DNA of 64,000 nt, from the NCBI RefSeq assembly GCF_000826525.2, contig NZ_LN651329.1:340005-404004 (forward strand). Direction: 5' to 3'. Positions 1-8,856 of this stretch are shown here, in pieces. The notes beneath the pieces are model-generated. The model had not been told where the DNA came from. It did not search any database and saw nothing but the letters and a program-made list of their open reading frames with translations. Each line of letters opens with the position of its first letter. The first letter of the stretch is position 1. The DNA comes from Mobilicoccus massiliensis. GTDB taxonomy: Bacteria; Actinomycetota; Actinomycetes; Actinomycetales; Dermatophilaceae. Made by a program: the position numbers and the translations under genes.

Positions 1-221
1 TGCTCTTCGAGCACATCAACCACGAGGACAACGGCCTGTTCCCGGCCTCCGCGGTCGCCCTCGACGACGAGGACTGGGCCCGCTGCGAACGCCTCCGCGA
101 CGAGGCCGTCGCACGCCTCGACCGCCCGCTGTGGAGCGAGCAGACTCACGCGTCATCCGCTGCCAAGCGCGCCCACGCCACCACGCACACCCACGCGGAC
201 GGGACCACGCACACCCACTGA
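1..221 (+). CDS. hemerythrin-like (HHE) domain protein, C-terminal fragment
   Basis: The gene enters from before the window; the reading frame starts at base 3 and ends at a TGA at 219-221. The visible 72 residues begin with LFEHINHEDNGLFP, which fits the last helix of hemerythrin/HHE domains, where His and Glu side chains bind a di-iron centre and a Leu-Phe-Pro follows. After the helix comes a hydrophilic stretch and a His/Thr-rich tail (HATTHTHADG then HTH at the end), which could bind metal. HHE proteins sense or carry oxygen, NO or iron in the cytoplasm; which applies here cannot be told from a fragment. The family call rests on one helix, so it is moderately sure. Confidence 0.55.
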   Translation, partial: LFEHINHEDNGLFPASAVALDDEDWARCERLRDEAVARLDRPLWSEQTHASSAAKRAHATTHTHADGTTHTH

Positions 222-245
222 TCTCGCGCCCACCCGCTTCCTCCC

Positions 246-266
246 GCTCGAACAGGCGTTTCCACC
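246..266. repeat. half copy of the CAGGCG palindromic repeat family
   Basis: The stretch GCTCGAACAGGCGTTTCCAC and the next base match the left arm of the complete hairpin at 58354-58408. The right arm is missing or decayed here. It lies between two convergent stop codons (221 and 332), the same gene-end position that the other copies take. Confidence 0.6.
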
Positions 267-331
267 ACACGCACTCGCGCGCGCACCGTGAGCGGGGGCC
301 GTGAACGTGGGGCCGGGGCTGCCCCGCCGGT

Positions 332-868
332 TCAGCCCCGGGGGAGAGCGAGCGGCAGCACGCGCGCGTTGGGCAAGGCGGCGAGGACGGCACCGTCGAG
401 GAGGATCTTCGCGTCGCGCACGCCGCCGCCGATGACGACCGGCCCGGCATGCGCCACGGCCTCGTCGACGAGGACCACCCAGTCCTCGGGCAACCCGACG
501 GGGGTGATGCCACCAGAGGTCATCCCGGTGCGTTCCTCGGTGTCGGCCTGATCGGCGAAGCTCACCTTGCGCACGTCGAGCTCCTTGCGCACGACCTTGT
601 TGATGTCGGCCCGATCGGTGGCGAGGACGACGACCGCCGCCCGGGTCTCGCGCTCACCGCGACGCCCGTGGACGACGACGCAGTTGGCGCTCGCCTCCGG
701 GGCGACGTCGTAGGCCTCACAGAACGCCGCCGTGTCGGCGAGCGTCGGATCGATCGCGGCGACTCTCGCGCCGGGAACGAGCGGGGCCGCGGCGGCGACG
801 GAGGGGGCGACGAGGTGCGCGGATTCGGCCAGCGACGTCCAGGTGAGGGTTCCTTCGGGGCTCGGCAT
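332..868 (-). CDS. YbaK/EbsC-family aminoacyl-tRNA deacylase-like protein
   Basis: The 178-residue protein matches the length and pattern of the YbaK/EbsC (ProX-like) fold: a short N-terminal helix, a Cys-containing strand (ANCVVVHGRR), the conserved basic strand around INKVVRKELDV, and the glycine-rich closing part SGGITPVGLP followed by VVIGGGVRDAKI. Family members hydrolyse mischarged aminoacyl-tRNAs in trans in the cytoplasm; the substrate cannot be read from sequence. The ATG at 868 sits six bases after a TACCGT box, so the mRNA is probably leaderless. It stands alone, convergent with the hemerythrin-like gene. The family is secure, the substrate unknown. Confidence 0.85.
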   Translation of the reverse strand: MPSPEGTLTWTSLAESAHLVAPSVAAAAPLVPGARVAAIDPTLADTAAFCEAYDVAPEASANCVVVHGRRGERETRAAVVVLATDRADINKVVRKELDVRKVSFADQADTEERTGMTSGGITPVGLPEDWVVLVDEAVAHAGPVVIGGGVRDAKILLDGAVLAALPNARVLPLALPRG

Positions 869-874
869 GTCCCG

Positions 875-880
875 ACGGTA
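875..880 (-). promoter_or_regulatory. candidate -10 box of a leaderless promoter (YbaK-like gene)
   Basis: On the minus strand TACCGT is followed by six bases and then the ATG at 868. A -10 box at this distance puts the transcription start on the start codon. No Shine-Dalgarno sequence is present. Confidence 0.5.
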
Positions 881-910
881 CCGAGCGATCGGTTCGAGCG
901 ACGCAGGCGA

Positions 911-1462
911 TCACGCCCGGCCGGTGCCGACCCCGGCCTCCTGGGGCCGGGCGTCCGCGCACGACCTGGAGGCCACCCGGACCCGCCGGACGACGATGAC
1001 GCCCGCGGCCAGCGCGAGAATCGCGCTGGGCAACAGGGCGACCGGCATGGTGGGGGTGAGGTCGGCTCCCGTGAACCGCAGAAGCCACACGAGGAGAGCG
1101 TCGGCGGCCACGCCCGCGACGACGCCGGGCACGGCCGAGTCGGCCACGTCGAGGGCTCCGATGACCGTCGTCTGTGCGCGTGACGCCCCGGTGGTGCGCA
1201 GGACGGCGAGCCGGCGACTCTCCGTGCGGCGCAGGAGACTGCGGGAGGCGAGCACCGCGGTAAGAACGAGTGCGGCCACGATGGCGACGACCGCACCGAC
1301 GAGGGTCCCGTCGAGCCGCTCCTGCTGGGCGGCGAGGGCGATGAGCCCACCCGCGGCGAGCAGCGCCCAGGTCATGAGGCCGAAGGATGCCGCGATCGCG
1401 AGATCGCGGGGGTGCTCGGAGGTGGAGCGCAGCAGCCACCAGAGCCGGACCGCGGCCCTCAC
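911..1462 (-). CDS. short FtsX-like ABC permease subunit, possibly truncated
   Basis: The protein has 183 residues and four likely membrane segments (about residues 21-45, 55-73, 108-130 and 140-160). A cytoplasmic loop with RRTESRRLAVLRTTGASR resembles the coupling-helix region of FtsX/MacB-type permeases, which normally begins their first permease half. Full family members have a large extracellular domain and several hundred residues; here the protein stops after one permease block. The GTG start at 1462 overlaps the stop of the upstream ATPase (GTGA), so the two are translationally coupled. With the ATPase also degenerate, this may be a decayed lipoprotein-export or antimicrobial-peptide type transporter, or a small unusual one that uses another ATPase. 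Confidence 0.65.
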   Translation of the reverse strand: MRAAVRLWWLLRSTSEHPRDLAIAASFGLMTWALLAAGGLIALAAQQERLDGTLVGAVVAIVAALVLTAVLASRSLLRRTESRRLAVLRTTGASRAQTTVIGALDVADSAVPGVVAGVAADALLVWLLRFTGADLTPTMPVALLPSAILALAAGVIVVRRVRVASRSCADARPQEAGVGTGRA

Positions 1463-2184
1463 AGCAGGGCCTGGCCCGCGTAGTGCACGGCGCCCTGACG
1501 CCGCACGCGACCGTCCACGATCTCGAGACGTCGCGCGCAGCGGTCGGCGACGCGTTCGTCGGCGGTGCCGAGCACCAGCGCGGCACCGGTCGCGGTGCAG
1601 CGCGTGAGAAGGATGTCGAGCACCTCGGCGCGGTCGACGGGGTCGAGCGCGCCGGTCGGGTCGTCGACGACGACGAGCTGCGGCGCCGTGACCAGCGCGC
1701 GGCCGAACGCCACGAGCACGCGGTCGCGCTCGGAGAGTTGCGACATGCGCCGCGCTCCGGCCCCCGTGAGTCCGACGACGTCGAGCAGATCGGCCGCTCG
1801 GCCCGCGGCCTCGCGGTGCGACCAACCATCCAGCAGTAGCGGAAGGGCGATGTTCTCGGAGACGGGAAGCTCCGGCAGCACGGCGTCATCGAGCACGACA
1901 CCGACGTCCCTACGACGAAGGGCACTGCGCGCCGAGTCGGAAAGACGCACGAGGTCGTGACCGCCCCAGTGCACCCAGCCCGTGGTCGGCATCGCCAGGC
2001 CCGCGAGCACCTGACAGAGGACGCGCGGTGCTCCGGCGTCGTCGTCGCGCCCGAGAACCGCGACGCTCTCACCGGGCGCGATCGTCAGATCGGCGCCGCG
2101 CAGGACTTCACGACCGTCGCGGATGCAACGCAGATCCTGCGCGACGACGGCAGCGGGGGCGAGAGACGGGCTCGACATGCTCAT
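1459..2184 (-). CDS. degenerate ABC transporter ATPase-like protein
   Basis: The 241-residue protein has the overall layout of a LolD/MacB-type ABC ATPase: the N-terminal strand region with LRGADLTIAPGESVAVLG, an ALPLLLDGW helical segment, a Walker B-like LVVVDDPTGALDP and a D-loop. Two essential motifs are not intact. The Walker A position reads GRDDDAGAPR, with no GK[ST], and the signature LSGGQ reads LSERD. Walker B also carries Asp where the catalytic Glu is usual. Hydrolysis is therefore unlikely. A good ribosome site (GGGAGGA, seven bases before ATG 2184) and an open frame argue against simple decay. It overlaps its partner permease by four bases. Confidence 0.75.
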   Translation of the reverse strand: MSMSSPSLAPAAVVAQDLRCIRDGREVLRGADLTIAPGESVAVLGRDDDAGAPRVLCQVLAGLAMPTTGWVHWGGHDLVRLSDSARSALRRRDVGVVLDDAVLPELPVSENIALPLLLDGWSHREAAGRAADLLDVVGLTGAGARRMSQLSERDRVLVAFGRALVTAPQLVVVDDPTGALDPVDRAEVLDILLTRCTATGAALVLGTADERVADRCARRLEIVDGRVRRQGAVHYAGQALL

Positions 2185-2390
2185 GGCTCAATCCTCCCGG
2201 TGGGGGAATCGGCGCACATCAGCCCGGAGGCTCATTCGCACTCATCCCGAGGTAGGTGTCTCACCGCCTCAGGGCGTAGGGGTCGACCGGGGAGAACCCC
2301 GAGCCTCGGGCTCCGGGAGCCCCTGACCGCTCGACCAGGAGCAGGGTGTGGCTCCCCGGACGGGGACGCGACGTGGACCCGTGCGACCGT

Positions 2391-2505
2391 TCGCGCAACA
2401 AAGACCGGTGAGATGCGGACTGCCGTGAGACCGCGTTCGCGTCTTTGCAGGTCAGCGGGCTGCGCCCTCCTACACCCTTCGCACTGACCGGTCTTTCTTG
2501 CGCGA
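2391..2505. repeat. imperfect inverted repeat with 71-base loop
   Basis: Arms at 2391-2412 (TCGCGCAACAAAGACCGGTG and two more bases) and 2484-2505 are inverted copies with few mismatches; the shared core is AAAGACCGGT. It lies in the 543-bp gap between the ABC ATPase start and the DUF2344 gene. It could be a cis-acting RNA structure or a small non-autonomous element. Apart from this and the next hairpin I see no gene in 2185-2727. Confidence 0.5.
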
Positions 2506-2579
2506 GTTTTCGGCGGCCGGCTATCGGGCGGTCCTTCCGGTCGAGTCCTCCGGTCGAGTCATCCACGGTGGTGTGACGT

Positions 2580-2628
2580 TCGAACAGGCGGTTCAATCCG
2601 GCCTCGCGTGGTCGAGTCGCCTGTTCGA
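2580..2628. repeat. CAGGCG palindromic repeat (hairpin)
   Basis: Perfect 11-bp arms TCGAACAGGCG (2580-2590) and CGCCTGTTCGA (2618-2628) enclose a 27-base loop. The arms match the core of the array at 11019-13168 and the hairpin at 58354-58408. It could end transcription, though no T-tract follows. Confidence 0.7.
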
Positions 2629-2714
2629 GTAGGGGGCTCGACGCGTCCGTCGGCGCTCGCCACCGACGCGGTGCGCCGCCGAGCGAGGGGTTCGAACGGG
2701 GTCGGGAGGGCCGG

Positions 2715-2720
2715 TAGCCT
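2715..2720 (+). promoter_or_regulatory. candidate -10 box of a leaderless promoter (DUF2344 gene)
   Basis: TAGCCT is followed by seven bases and then ATG 2728, with no ribosome site between. This is the same TANNNT spacing seen before several other starts in the window. Confidence 0.5.
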
Positions 2721-2727
2721 TCGGCAG

Positions 2728-3627
2728 ATGGCTCGTCAGCGTGTTCCCGAAGGTCCGCCCGCCGTGCCGGCGGTGCAGAAGCTGCGCATCCGGTACGCCA
2801 AGCGTGGCCGGTTGCGATTCAGTTCGACCCGAGACTTTCAGCGCGCCCTCGAGCGGGCCGTCCGCCGCGCGGGGGTGCCGATGGCGTACTCGGCCGGCTT
2901 CCACCCGCACCCGAGGATCAGTTACGCCAACGCGGCCCCGACGGGAACGGCGAGCGAGGCGGAGTACGTCGAGATCGGCGTCGTCGAACGGCTCGACCCC
3001 GAGCGGCTCCGGGCTGCTCTCGACGAGGCATTGCCACCGGGCTACGACGTGCTGCACGTGGCCGAGGCGACGACCGGTGCGCTCGCCGACGCCCTGGAGG
3101 GCAGCCTGTGGCGGATCGAGCTGGGCGGGGTGACGGCGGAGCAGGTGCGCGACTCGATCGAGGCGTTCCTCGCGTTGCCCGAGGTGCTCGTCACCCGCAC
3201 GTTCAAGAAGGGGCCGCGCACGTTCGACGTGCGGGAGGCCGTGCTCGACATGGCGGTGATCGGGGACGACGAGACCGGCGGGGGCGCCGAGACCGTCGAT
3301 GCTGTTCCGGCCGGCATCGACGAGCAGGATGACGAGCACGACGACGCGCTCGACGGCTCGCAGGTCGACCGCGTCTCGGCGGCGGATCGGGGCTCCTGTG
3401 CGATACTGCACATGGTCGTACGGCACACCACACCGGCCGTACGCCCCGATGACGTTCTGACCGCGTTGCGCACCGCAGCCGCCTTGAGCCCGCCGTCGCC
3501 CCCGCTGGTGACGCGACTCGCACAGGGCCCGTTGCTCGATGCACCGGCGCGGGTGGCCGATCCACTGGCCACGCATCAGGAGGCCATCGGCGTCCATCCG
3601 GTGACGCGCGACACGCGAGCCGGGTAG
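2728..3627 (+). CDS. DUF2344 (TIGR03936) protein, radical-SAM-linked family
   Basis: The 299-residue protein opens with VQKLRIRYAKRGRLRFSSTR then FQRALERAVRRAGVPMAYSAGFHPHPRIS, the signature of the DUF2344/TIGR03936 family. Members occur fused to, or near, B12-binding radical SAM proteins, and in actinobacteria they usually lie just before the RNase E/G gene, as here (129 bp upstream of rne). The biochemical role is not established; a link to RNA or tRNA modification is only suggested by context. I chose ATG 2728 because upstream codons do not match the family and because a TAGCCT box lies seven bases before it. No radical SAM partner is visible in the window. Confidence 0.85.
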   Translation: MARQRVPEGPPAVPAVQKLRIRYAKRGRLRFSSTRDFQRALERAVRRAGVPMAYSAGFHPHPRISYANAAPTGTASEAEYVEIGVVERLDPERLRAALDEALPPGYDVLHVAEATTGALADALEGSLWRIELGGVTAEQVRDSIEAFLALPEVLVTRTFKKGPRTFDVREAVLDMAVIGDDETGGGAETVDAVPAGIDEQDDEHDDALDGSQVDRVSAADRGSCAILHMVVRHTTPAVRPDDVLTALRTAAALSPPSPPLVTRLAQGPLLDAPARVADPLATHQEAIGVHPVTRDTRAG

Positions 3628-3756
3628 ACGTAACGACACGACTTCCGTCGTGCCGAACCCGGCACGACGACGCACGAACCGCGCACCCGCGCGGCGGAGG
3701 GGGCGAGGACGCCCGAGGTGTGGTCACCGTCGCTCGGATGACGGAAGGAACGCCGC

Positions 3757-6700
3757 ATGGCTTCCCCTACCGACGATGCGTCGCTGGAACCGACCGCGTC
3801 CAACACACCCAGCACGACCACCGGAGCGGCCGACGACGCGCCGACCCCCGCCTCGACCCCCGCGGCTCCCGGAGCCGACATCGCCGTCGAACAGGCCCCG
3901 GCGCCGCGCAAACGCTCGACGCGCACGGCCGAGTCCCGGCAGGCGGCCGCCAAGAAGGCCGCTGCCACCCGCGCCCGCAAGAAGGCCGAGGCCGCGGCCC
4001 GGCTCGCGCAGGAATCCGCTGCTCAGGTCGATGACGCGTCTGTGACCGCCGTCCCGACCGCCGCGGGGTCCTCCGACTCGACCTCCGCGGCCGAGGGCGC
4101 GCCCGTCGAGCCCGCGACCCACGCGGAGCCGGCGTCCGGCACCCGGCCCGCCCGGCGCAGCCGCCGTTCGACTGCCGCGGCGACGACTCCCGCACCGGAG
4201 CCCACTCCCGATGTCGCCGCGCCCGCTGTCGTCTCCGACGAGACGGAGGAGACTGACGAGACGCTCGAGGCGCCTCTGCCGGATCGTGAGGCGGCGTTCG
4301 CTCCCGCCGCTCCCGGCGACACGCTCGTCGCGGAGACCGCCGAGGACGCCGACGAAGGCGGCGAGCGGGCAGAAGACGTTCAGGCGACGGAATCCGACAG
4401 TGCTTCGCAGGCCACCGCTGGCGCTGGCGAAGGTGAGGTCGTCGACCTCTCGGGCACCCTGCCCGATCCGTCGAGCGACCCGGTGGTCGTCGCCGCTCGC
4501 GGTCGCGGCCGACGCAGCACGGCCGCCGCGCAGACCCCGCCGCCCGCGCCCGGCTTCGGGCTGCTGTTCCAGGCGCCCGATCCGAGCGAGTTCCTCGCCC
4601 CGGCCACGCCGACGGGCGAGGACACCGATACCGAGTCCGACGTCTCCGACGACAGTGACCACGACAACCGTGAGGACTCCGACGAGCGGGGCTCGCGGCG
4701 CTCTCGGGGTCGTGGTCGAGGCCGCCGCCGCGGCGGTCGCCAGGACGCCGGGGACGGGTCGGACGAGCAGGATGGAACCGACGCGCAGCCCCAGCGCGCC
4801 GGCGGTGAGGCCGAGCCGAGCGACCGCGACGACGACGGTTCGGACGACGACGGTGACGAGGGCGACGACAACGGTCGCCGCCGCCGTCGCCGCGGGGGGC
4901 GCGGCCGCCGCCGTTCGGGCGGCCGCGGCGGCGAGAACACCGACGATGCCGGCGACAACGATTCCGACGACGAGACCGGTGACGGGGGGCGGGACGATTC
5001 CCGCTCCGAGGGGTCTCGCGACTCCGGTGGTCGGGGCGAGGGTGGTCAGACCGACGGCGGAGACAACGGCGACGCCGACTCCTCCGGATCCGGGCGCCGA
5101 CGCCGTCGTCGCCGCCGCAGCGGCAGCGCCGGTGACTCCGACGATCCGCCCGGCACCGTCACCAAGGTGCGCGAACCGCGTGACACCGCGACCGGCATCA
5201 AGGGCTCGACGCGTCTCGAGGCCAAGCGTCAGCGCCGCCGTGAAGGGCGTGAGGCCGGGCGTCGACGCACGATCATCACCGAGGCGGAGTTCCTCGCGCG
5301 CCGTGAGGCCGTCGAACGGGTCATGGTCGTGCGTGAACGCGGTGAGCACACGCAGATCGGCGTGCTCGAGGACGGCATCCTCGTCGAGCACTACATCTCC
5401 GGCGGCGGCAGCGCGCAGGGCGCGGCCGGTGCTCCCGGAGCCTCGATGGCCGGCAACGTCTACCTCGGCCGGGTGCAGAACGTGCTCCCGAGCATGGAGG
5501 CGGCGTTCGTCGACATCGGCAAGGGCCGTAACGCCGTGCTCTACGCCGGCGAGGTCAACTGGGACGCGGCCGGGCTCGAGCAGCACAAGGCGCGCCGGAT
5601 CGAGAACGCGCTGAGCAACGGCCAGTCGGTGGTCGTGCAGGTCACCAAGGACCCGATCGGGCACAAGGGCGCCCGGCTCACCTCGCAGATCTCACTGCCG
5701 GGCCGGTACCTCGTCTACGTGCCGGGCGGTTCGATGACCGGCATCTCGCGCAAGCTGCCCGACACCGAGCGCACGCGGCTGAAGAAGATCCTCAAGTCGA
5801 TCGTCCCCGATGAGGCGGGTGTCATCGTGCGCACCGCGGCCGAGGGGGCGAGCGAGGCCGAGCTCACCGCCGATGTCGAGCGGCTACAGCGTGCCTGGGA
5901 GAAGATCCAGAAGAAGGCCAAGACCGGCAACGCGCCGGTGCTGCTGCACGGTGAGGTCGATCTGACCACCCGCGTGGTCCGCGACGTGTTCAACGAGGAC
6001 TTCACCAAGCTCGTCGTCTCCGGCGAAGGTGCGTGGGAGTCGATCAGCGACTACGTCGAGTCGGTCGCACCGGACCTCGCCGATCGACTGCAGCGGTGGA
6101 CGGGGGAGAAGGACGTCTTCGCCGAGTACCGCGTCGACGAACAGATCGCCAAGGCGATGGACCGCAAGGTGTGGCTGCCCTCGGGCGGCTCGCTCGTCAT
6201 CGACCGCACCGAGGCGATGACCGTCGTCGACGTCAACACCGGCAAGTTCACCGGCTCCGGCGGCAACCTCGAGGAGACCGTCACCAGGAACAACATCGAG
6301 GCGGCCGAGGAGATCGTGCGTCAGCTCCGGCTGCGTGACATCGGCGGCATCATCGTCATCGACTTCATCGACATGGTGCTCGAGTCCAACCGCGAGCTGG
6401 TCGTGCGCCGCCTCGTCGAATGCCTCGGTCGCGACCGCACCAAGCACCAGGTCGCCGAGGTCACCTCCCTCGGCCTCGTGCAGATGACCCGCAAGCGCGT
6501 GGGCGCCGGGCTCATCGAGGTGTTCTCCGAGGAGTGCGAGGCCTGTGGCGGCCGCGGCATCCACATCAGCAGCGAGCCCCTCGATCACGGCCACGACTCA
6601 GGTCGCGGAGACGACCGCGGCCGGGGGAGCCGGAGCCGTCGTGGTGGCCGCGGAGGCAACGGCGGCAGTGGGCACGGCAGCAGTGGGCACGGCGGCAGTG

Positions 6701-7590
6701 GACACGGCGGCAGTGGACACGGCAACACAGGGCATAGCGGTGGCAGGGGTGGCTCGGCCGGTCACGCCGAGGGAACGAGGTCGGAGCAGACCACACCCAC
6801 GCCATCGGGACCGACGCCTGCGCAGATCGCGGCGGCGGCCTACGCGGCAGCGGTCCAGTCGCACGAATCGGGTGCGACGAAGGCGACCGACGGCGACGCG
6901 CCCATGGAGACCGCCGCCGTCGAGGCGATCGTCGAGGAGCACCTGTCCGACATCGAGGTTCCCGTCCCCACCTCCGAGGACGTCTCGGATGGCGAATCGC
7001 ACCGCCCGGCCAGACGGCGTGGTTCGCGTCGCGCGTCCTCGCCCACGTCGGCCCCGGCCGCGCCCGTCGTGGAGCCGGAGACGGCGGCCACCGACGGGGC
7101 GTCGGGGGCGCCGGCCGCGGTCAGCGGGCGAGTGACCGGCAGGGTCACGGGACGAGCGAATCCGCCGACGGTCGCGAGCGAGACGCCGGAGGCAGCGAGC
7201 GGCGCCGATTCGACGGGAGGCGGCGGCCCTGCGACCGCAGAGCCGGCCGTGCCCGCCGCAACCGCTCAACCCGATGAACCCGCGGAGGCGCCTCGGACAC
7301 CACGTCGCCGCGCCGGAAGACGGGCGGCGAGCGCACCGTCGACCGCACCCGCCGGTGCCGAGGGGGGCGTGTTCACCGCCGAGGAGGCTCCCTCGATGTC
7401 CGCCGCGCCCCTGACGGTGGCGGCCGCCGACGCCGCACCCGCGTCCGACGACGCATCCGCCCCGGGCGACGACACCTCGGACGCCACCACGCCCGCCCCG
7501 AGACGGCGCCGCGCCGCGCGTCGCGCCGCCGGATCTCCTGCGGGTCCGCCGCGCACGACCGGGGAGCCGCACACGGCCGGGGAGCACTGA
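3757..7590 (+). CDS. rne: ribonuclease E/G
   Basis: This endoribonuclease cleaves single-stranded RNA and acts in mRNA decay and rRNA/tRNA maturation. The 1277-residue protein has a disordered N-terminal half (to about residue 540) with Ala/Pro, acidic and Arg/Gly runs, then an S1 RNA-binding domain near residues 565-640 ([19 protein letters not shown]), then the nuclease core. The metal-binding aspartates sit in DVNTGKF (D825) and IVIDFIDM (around D869), and the Zn-link cysteines are C927 and C930. The C-terminal tail is again disordered, with SGHG repeats near residues 970-990 and basic RRR patches. It is longer than most actinobacterial relatives because of both tails. ATG 3757 follows a GGAAGGA ribosome site. 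Confidence 0.96.
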   Translation: MASPTDDASLEPTASNTPSTTTGAADDAPTPASTPAAPGADIAVEQAPAPRKRSTRTAESRQAAAKKAAATRARKKAEAAARLAQESAAQVDDASVTAVPTAAGSSDSTSAAEGAPVEPATHAEPASGTRPARRSRRSTAAATTPAPEPTPDVAAPAVVSDETEETDETLEAPLPDREAAFAPAAPGDTLVAETAEDADEGGERAEDVQATESDSASQATAGAGEGEVVDLSGTLPDPSSDPVVVAARGRGRRSTAAAQTPPPAPGFGLLFQAPDPSEFLAPATPTGEDTDTESDVSDDSDHDNREDSDERGSRRSRGRGRGRRRGGRQDAGDGSDEQDGTDAQPQRAGGEAEPSDRDDDGSDDDGDEGDDNGRRRRRRGGRGRRRSGGRGGENTDDAGDNDSDDETGDGGRDDSRSEGSRDSGGRGEGGQTDGGDNGDADSSGSGRRRRRRRRSGSAGDSDDPPGTVTKVREPRDTATGIKGSTRLEAKRQRRREGREAGRRRTIITEAEFLARREAVERVMVVRERGEHTQIGVLEDGILVEHYISGGGSAQGAAGAPGASMAGNVYLGRVQNVLPSMEAAFVDIGKGRNAVLYAGEVNWDAAGLEQHKARRIENALSNGQSVVVQVTKDPIGHKGARLTSQISLPGRYLVYVPGGSMTGISRKLPDTERTRLKKILKSIVPDEAGVIVRTAAEGASEAELTADVERLQRAWEKIQKKAKTGNAPVLLHGEVDLTTRVVRDVFNEDFTKLVVSGEGAWESISDYVESVAPDLADRLQRWTGEKDVFAEYRVDEQIAKAMDRKVWLPSGGSLVIDRTEAMTVVDVNTGKFTGSGGNLEETVTRNNIEAAEEIVRQLRLRDIGGIIVIDFIDMVLESNRELVVRRLVECLGRDRTKHQVAEVTSLGLVQMTRKRVGAGLIEVFSEECEACGGRGIHISSEPLDHGHDSGRGDDRGRGSRSRRGGRGGNGGSGHGSSGHGGSGHGGSGHGNTGHSGGRGGSAGHAEGTRSEQTTPTPSGPTPAQIAAAAYAAAVQSHESGATKATDGDAPMETAAVEAIVEEHLSDIEVPVPTSEDVSDGESHRPARRRGSRRASSPTSAPAAPVVEPETAATDGASGAPAAVSGRVTGRVTGRANPPTVASETPEAASGADSTGGGGPATAEPAVPAATAQPDEPAEAPRTPRRRAGRRAASAPSTAPAGAEGGVFTAEEAPSMSAAPLTVAAADAAPASDDASAPGDDTSDATTPAPRRRRAARRAAGSPAGPPRTTGEPHTAGEH

Positions 7591-7604
7591 CCCGCGAGTC
7601 GCCG

Positions 7605-7681
7605 AGACAGCCGTCCTTTCCTGCCTCACCCACCCGATCTCGTCTCACCGACGAAAGCCGGGCCGGGAAGGACGGCTGTCT
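7605..7681. terminator. inverted repeat after rne (GACAGCCG family)
   Basis: Fourteen-base perfect arms AGACAGCCGTCCTT (7605-7618) and AAGGACGGCTGTCT (7668-7681) flank a 49-base loop just after the rne stop. It probably stops or tails rne transcripts, although no T-tract is present. Single arms of the same motif (GGCTGTCTCG) occur at 16470 and 27567, also in gene-end gaps. Confidence 0.55.
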
Positions 7682-7702
7682 TGACGGTCCTGGCAGGCAG
7701 GT

Positions 7703-7732
7703 TTGGTCGGATCCGACTCCCTCACGTACCCT
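7703..7732 (+). promoter_or_regulatory. candidate promoter of rplU-rpmA
   Basis: TTGGTC (7703-7708), an 18-base spacer and TACCCT (7727-7732) resemble a housekeeping sigma promoter. It would give a leader of about 115 bases before rplU. Confidence 0.4.
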
Positions 7733-7855
7733 GGAGAGTCGGTGCGCCCACCGAGATCCGTGCTTCGAGAGTCCAGACGCTCCACCGCGTCCACGACCCG
7801 TCGCGACGGGCCGGTCACAAGAGGTGCTACGAACGAGAAAACAGGAGTCATCCAC

Positions 7856-8164
7856 GTGTATGCGATCGTCCGCGCAGGCGGCCGTCAGGAAAAGGTCGCC
7901 GTCGGCGACGTCCTCATCGTCGACAAGGTCAAAGGCGAGCCCGGCGACAGCCTCGAACTCGCCCCCATCCTCCTCGTCGACGGAGACAAGGTGACGACCG
8001 ACGCCTCCGCCCTCGCGAAGGTCAAGGTCTCGGCCGAGATCGTCAAGCCCACCAAGGGCCCCAAGATCACCATCATGCGATACAAGAACAAGACGGGCTA
8101 CAAGAAGCGTCAGGGCCACCGTCAGCACTCGACGCAGATCAAGGTCACCGCGATCGACGCCTGA
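7856..8164 (+). CDS. rplU: 50S ribosomal protein L21
   Basis: The 102-residue protein has the full L21 pattern: [19 protein letters not shown] at the start, the beta-rich middle, and the conserved [20 protein letters not shown] segment near the C terminus that contacts 23S rRNA. L21 is a structural protein of the large ribosomal subunit. The start is GTG 7856, preceded at a good distance by an AGGAG ribosome site. The length and N terminus match the family, so the in-frame upstream codons are not used. rpmA follows after 34 bases, the conserved L21-L27 pair, with obgE further downstream. Confidence 0.98.
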   Translation: MYAIVRAGGRQEKVAVGDVLIVDKVKGEPGDSLELAPILLVDGDKVTTDASALAKVKVSAEIVKPTKGPKITIMRYKNKTGYKKRQGHRQHSTQIKVTAIDA

Positions 8165-8198
8165 GGCGTCACGCGACAAGCGAGAGGCAGACACAGAC

Positions 8199-8453
8199 AT
8201 GGCACACAAGAAGGGTGCGTCCAGCTCCAAGAACGGACGCGACTCCAACGCCCAGTACCTCGGCGTCAAGCGCTTCGGCGGGCAGCTCGTCAACGCGGGC
8301 GAGATCCTCGTCCGTCAGCGCGGCACCCACTTCCACCCCGGTGACAACGTCGGCCGCGGCAAGGACGACACCCTGTTCGCCCTCGCCGCCGGCGAAGTCG
8401 CCTTCGGCACCAAGCGCGGACGGCGTACCGTCAACGTGACCGCCAGCGCCTGA
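8199..8453 (+). CDS. rpmA: 50S ribosomal protein L27
   Basis: The 84-residue protein begins [20 protein letters not shown], the classic L27 N terminus. This flexible end reaches the peptidyl-transferase centre. The [20 protein letters not shown] segment follows as expected. There is no cleavable N-terminal extension of the kind seen in Firmicutes. It is co-transcribed with rplU (34-base gap). A group of strong hairpins lies directly downstream. Confidence 0.98.
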   Translation: MAHKKGASSSKNGRDSNAQYLGVKRFGGQLVNAGEILVRQRGTHFHPGDNVGRGKDDTLFALAAGEVAFGTKRGRRTVNVTASA

Positions 8454-8515
8454 CCGGCGCTTCGCGCCTACGTCGGAAGGCGTGGACGCGGCTTCGCTGC
8501 GGCGTTCTTTCTGTT

Positions 8516-8552
8516 CCGATCGACGAGGCTCGCTTCGCTCGCGGTCGATCGG
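8516..8552. terminator. hairpin downstream of rpmA
   Basis: Nine-base arms CCGATCGAC (8516-8524) and GTCGATCGG (8544-8552) enclose a GC-rich loop. It is the first of two adjacent strong inverted repeats that end the rplU-rpmA unit. A T-rich stretch (TTCTTTCTGTT) lies just before it. Confidence 0.45.
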
Positions 8553-8553
8553 C

Positions 8554-8606
8554 GAAATTCGAATCCCAGGGCTCACCGTTGGTGGTGGTCCTGGGATTCG
8601 AATTTC
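8554..8606. terminator. perfect 17-bp inverted repeat, likely bidirectional terminator
   Basis: GAAATTCGAATCCCAGG (8554-8570) and its exact complement at 8590-8606 enclose a 19-base loop. Each arm ends in an AAATT/AATTT run, so the stem has A and T on its outer side in either direction. It separates rpmA from obgE. The rest of 8607-8828 holds no recognisable gene. Confidence 0.6.
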
Positions 8607-8828
8607 GGGCGCGGGTTCTGGCCACGGTTTCCGTGATTGCCGGCGCGGCGTTCGTTGAAGCGGTGGTCGCGCGGCGAGTACTGTCCGCGGTTTCTTGGTC
8701 GCGAGTGGGAAGTGCGTCACTTCTTCTATGGCTTTGCGTGTCGTGCTTGGTTTCTTCGGGCGTCGGCCCACGCACGCGTTCCTGACTGCCTGAGCGACTC
8801 TCCGGTGGTGGGGAATTGTGAACGAGGG

Positions 8829-8856
8829 TTGACTGGTTGTTTCTTACCCGTAACCC
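8829..8856 (+). promoter_or_regulatory. candidate promoter of obgE
   Basis: TTGACT (8829-8834), 16 bases, then TAACCC (8851-8856) lie 30 bases before the obgE start. The -35 box is a close match and the -10 box a weak one. Confidence 0.4.

Noticed and set aside
2185..2390. Riboswitch in the leader of the ABC ATPase (minus strand)
   Set aside because: The leader is GC-rich with small hairpins, but I could not match the conserved core of any riboswitch class I know, such as the c-di-AMP, cobalamin or glycine types.
3724..5664. A 646-residue open frame on the minus strand across rne
   Set aside because: It is the mirror of the low-complexity rne coding sequence. GC-rich third positions in rne leave few stops on the other strand. 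The translation is a Gly/Val/Arg/Ala run with no domain.
8554..8606. tRNA-like element or att site because of TTCGAATCCC
   Set aside because: Both arms carry the motif as a perfect inverted repeat. There is no acceptor, D or anticodon stem, and no match to the tRNA-Ala 3' end beyond the general T-loop.
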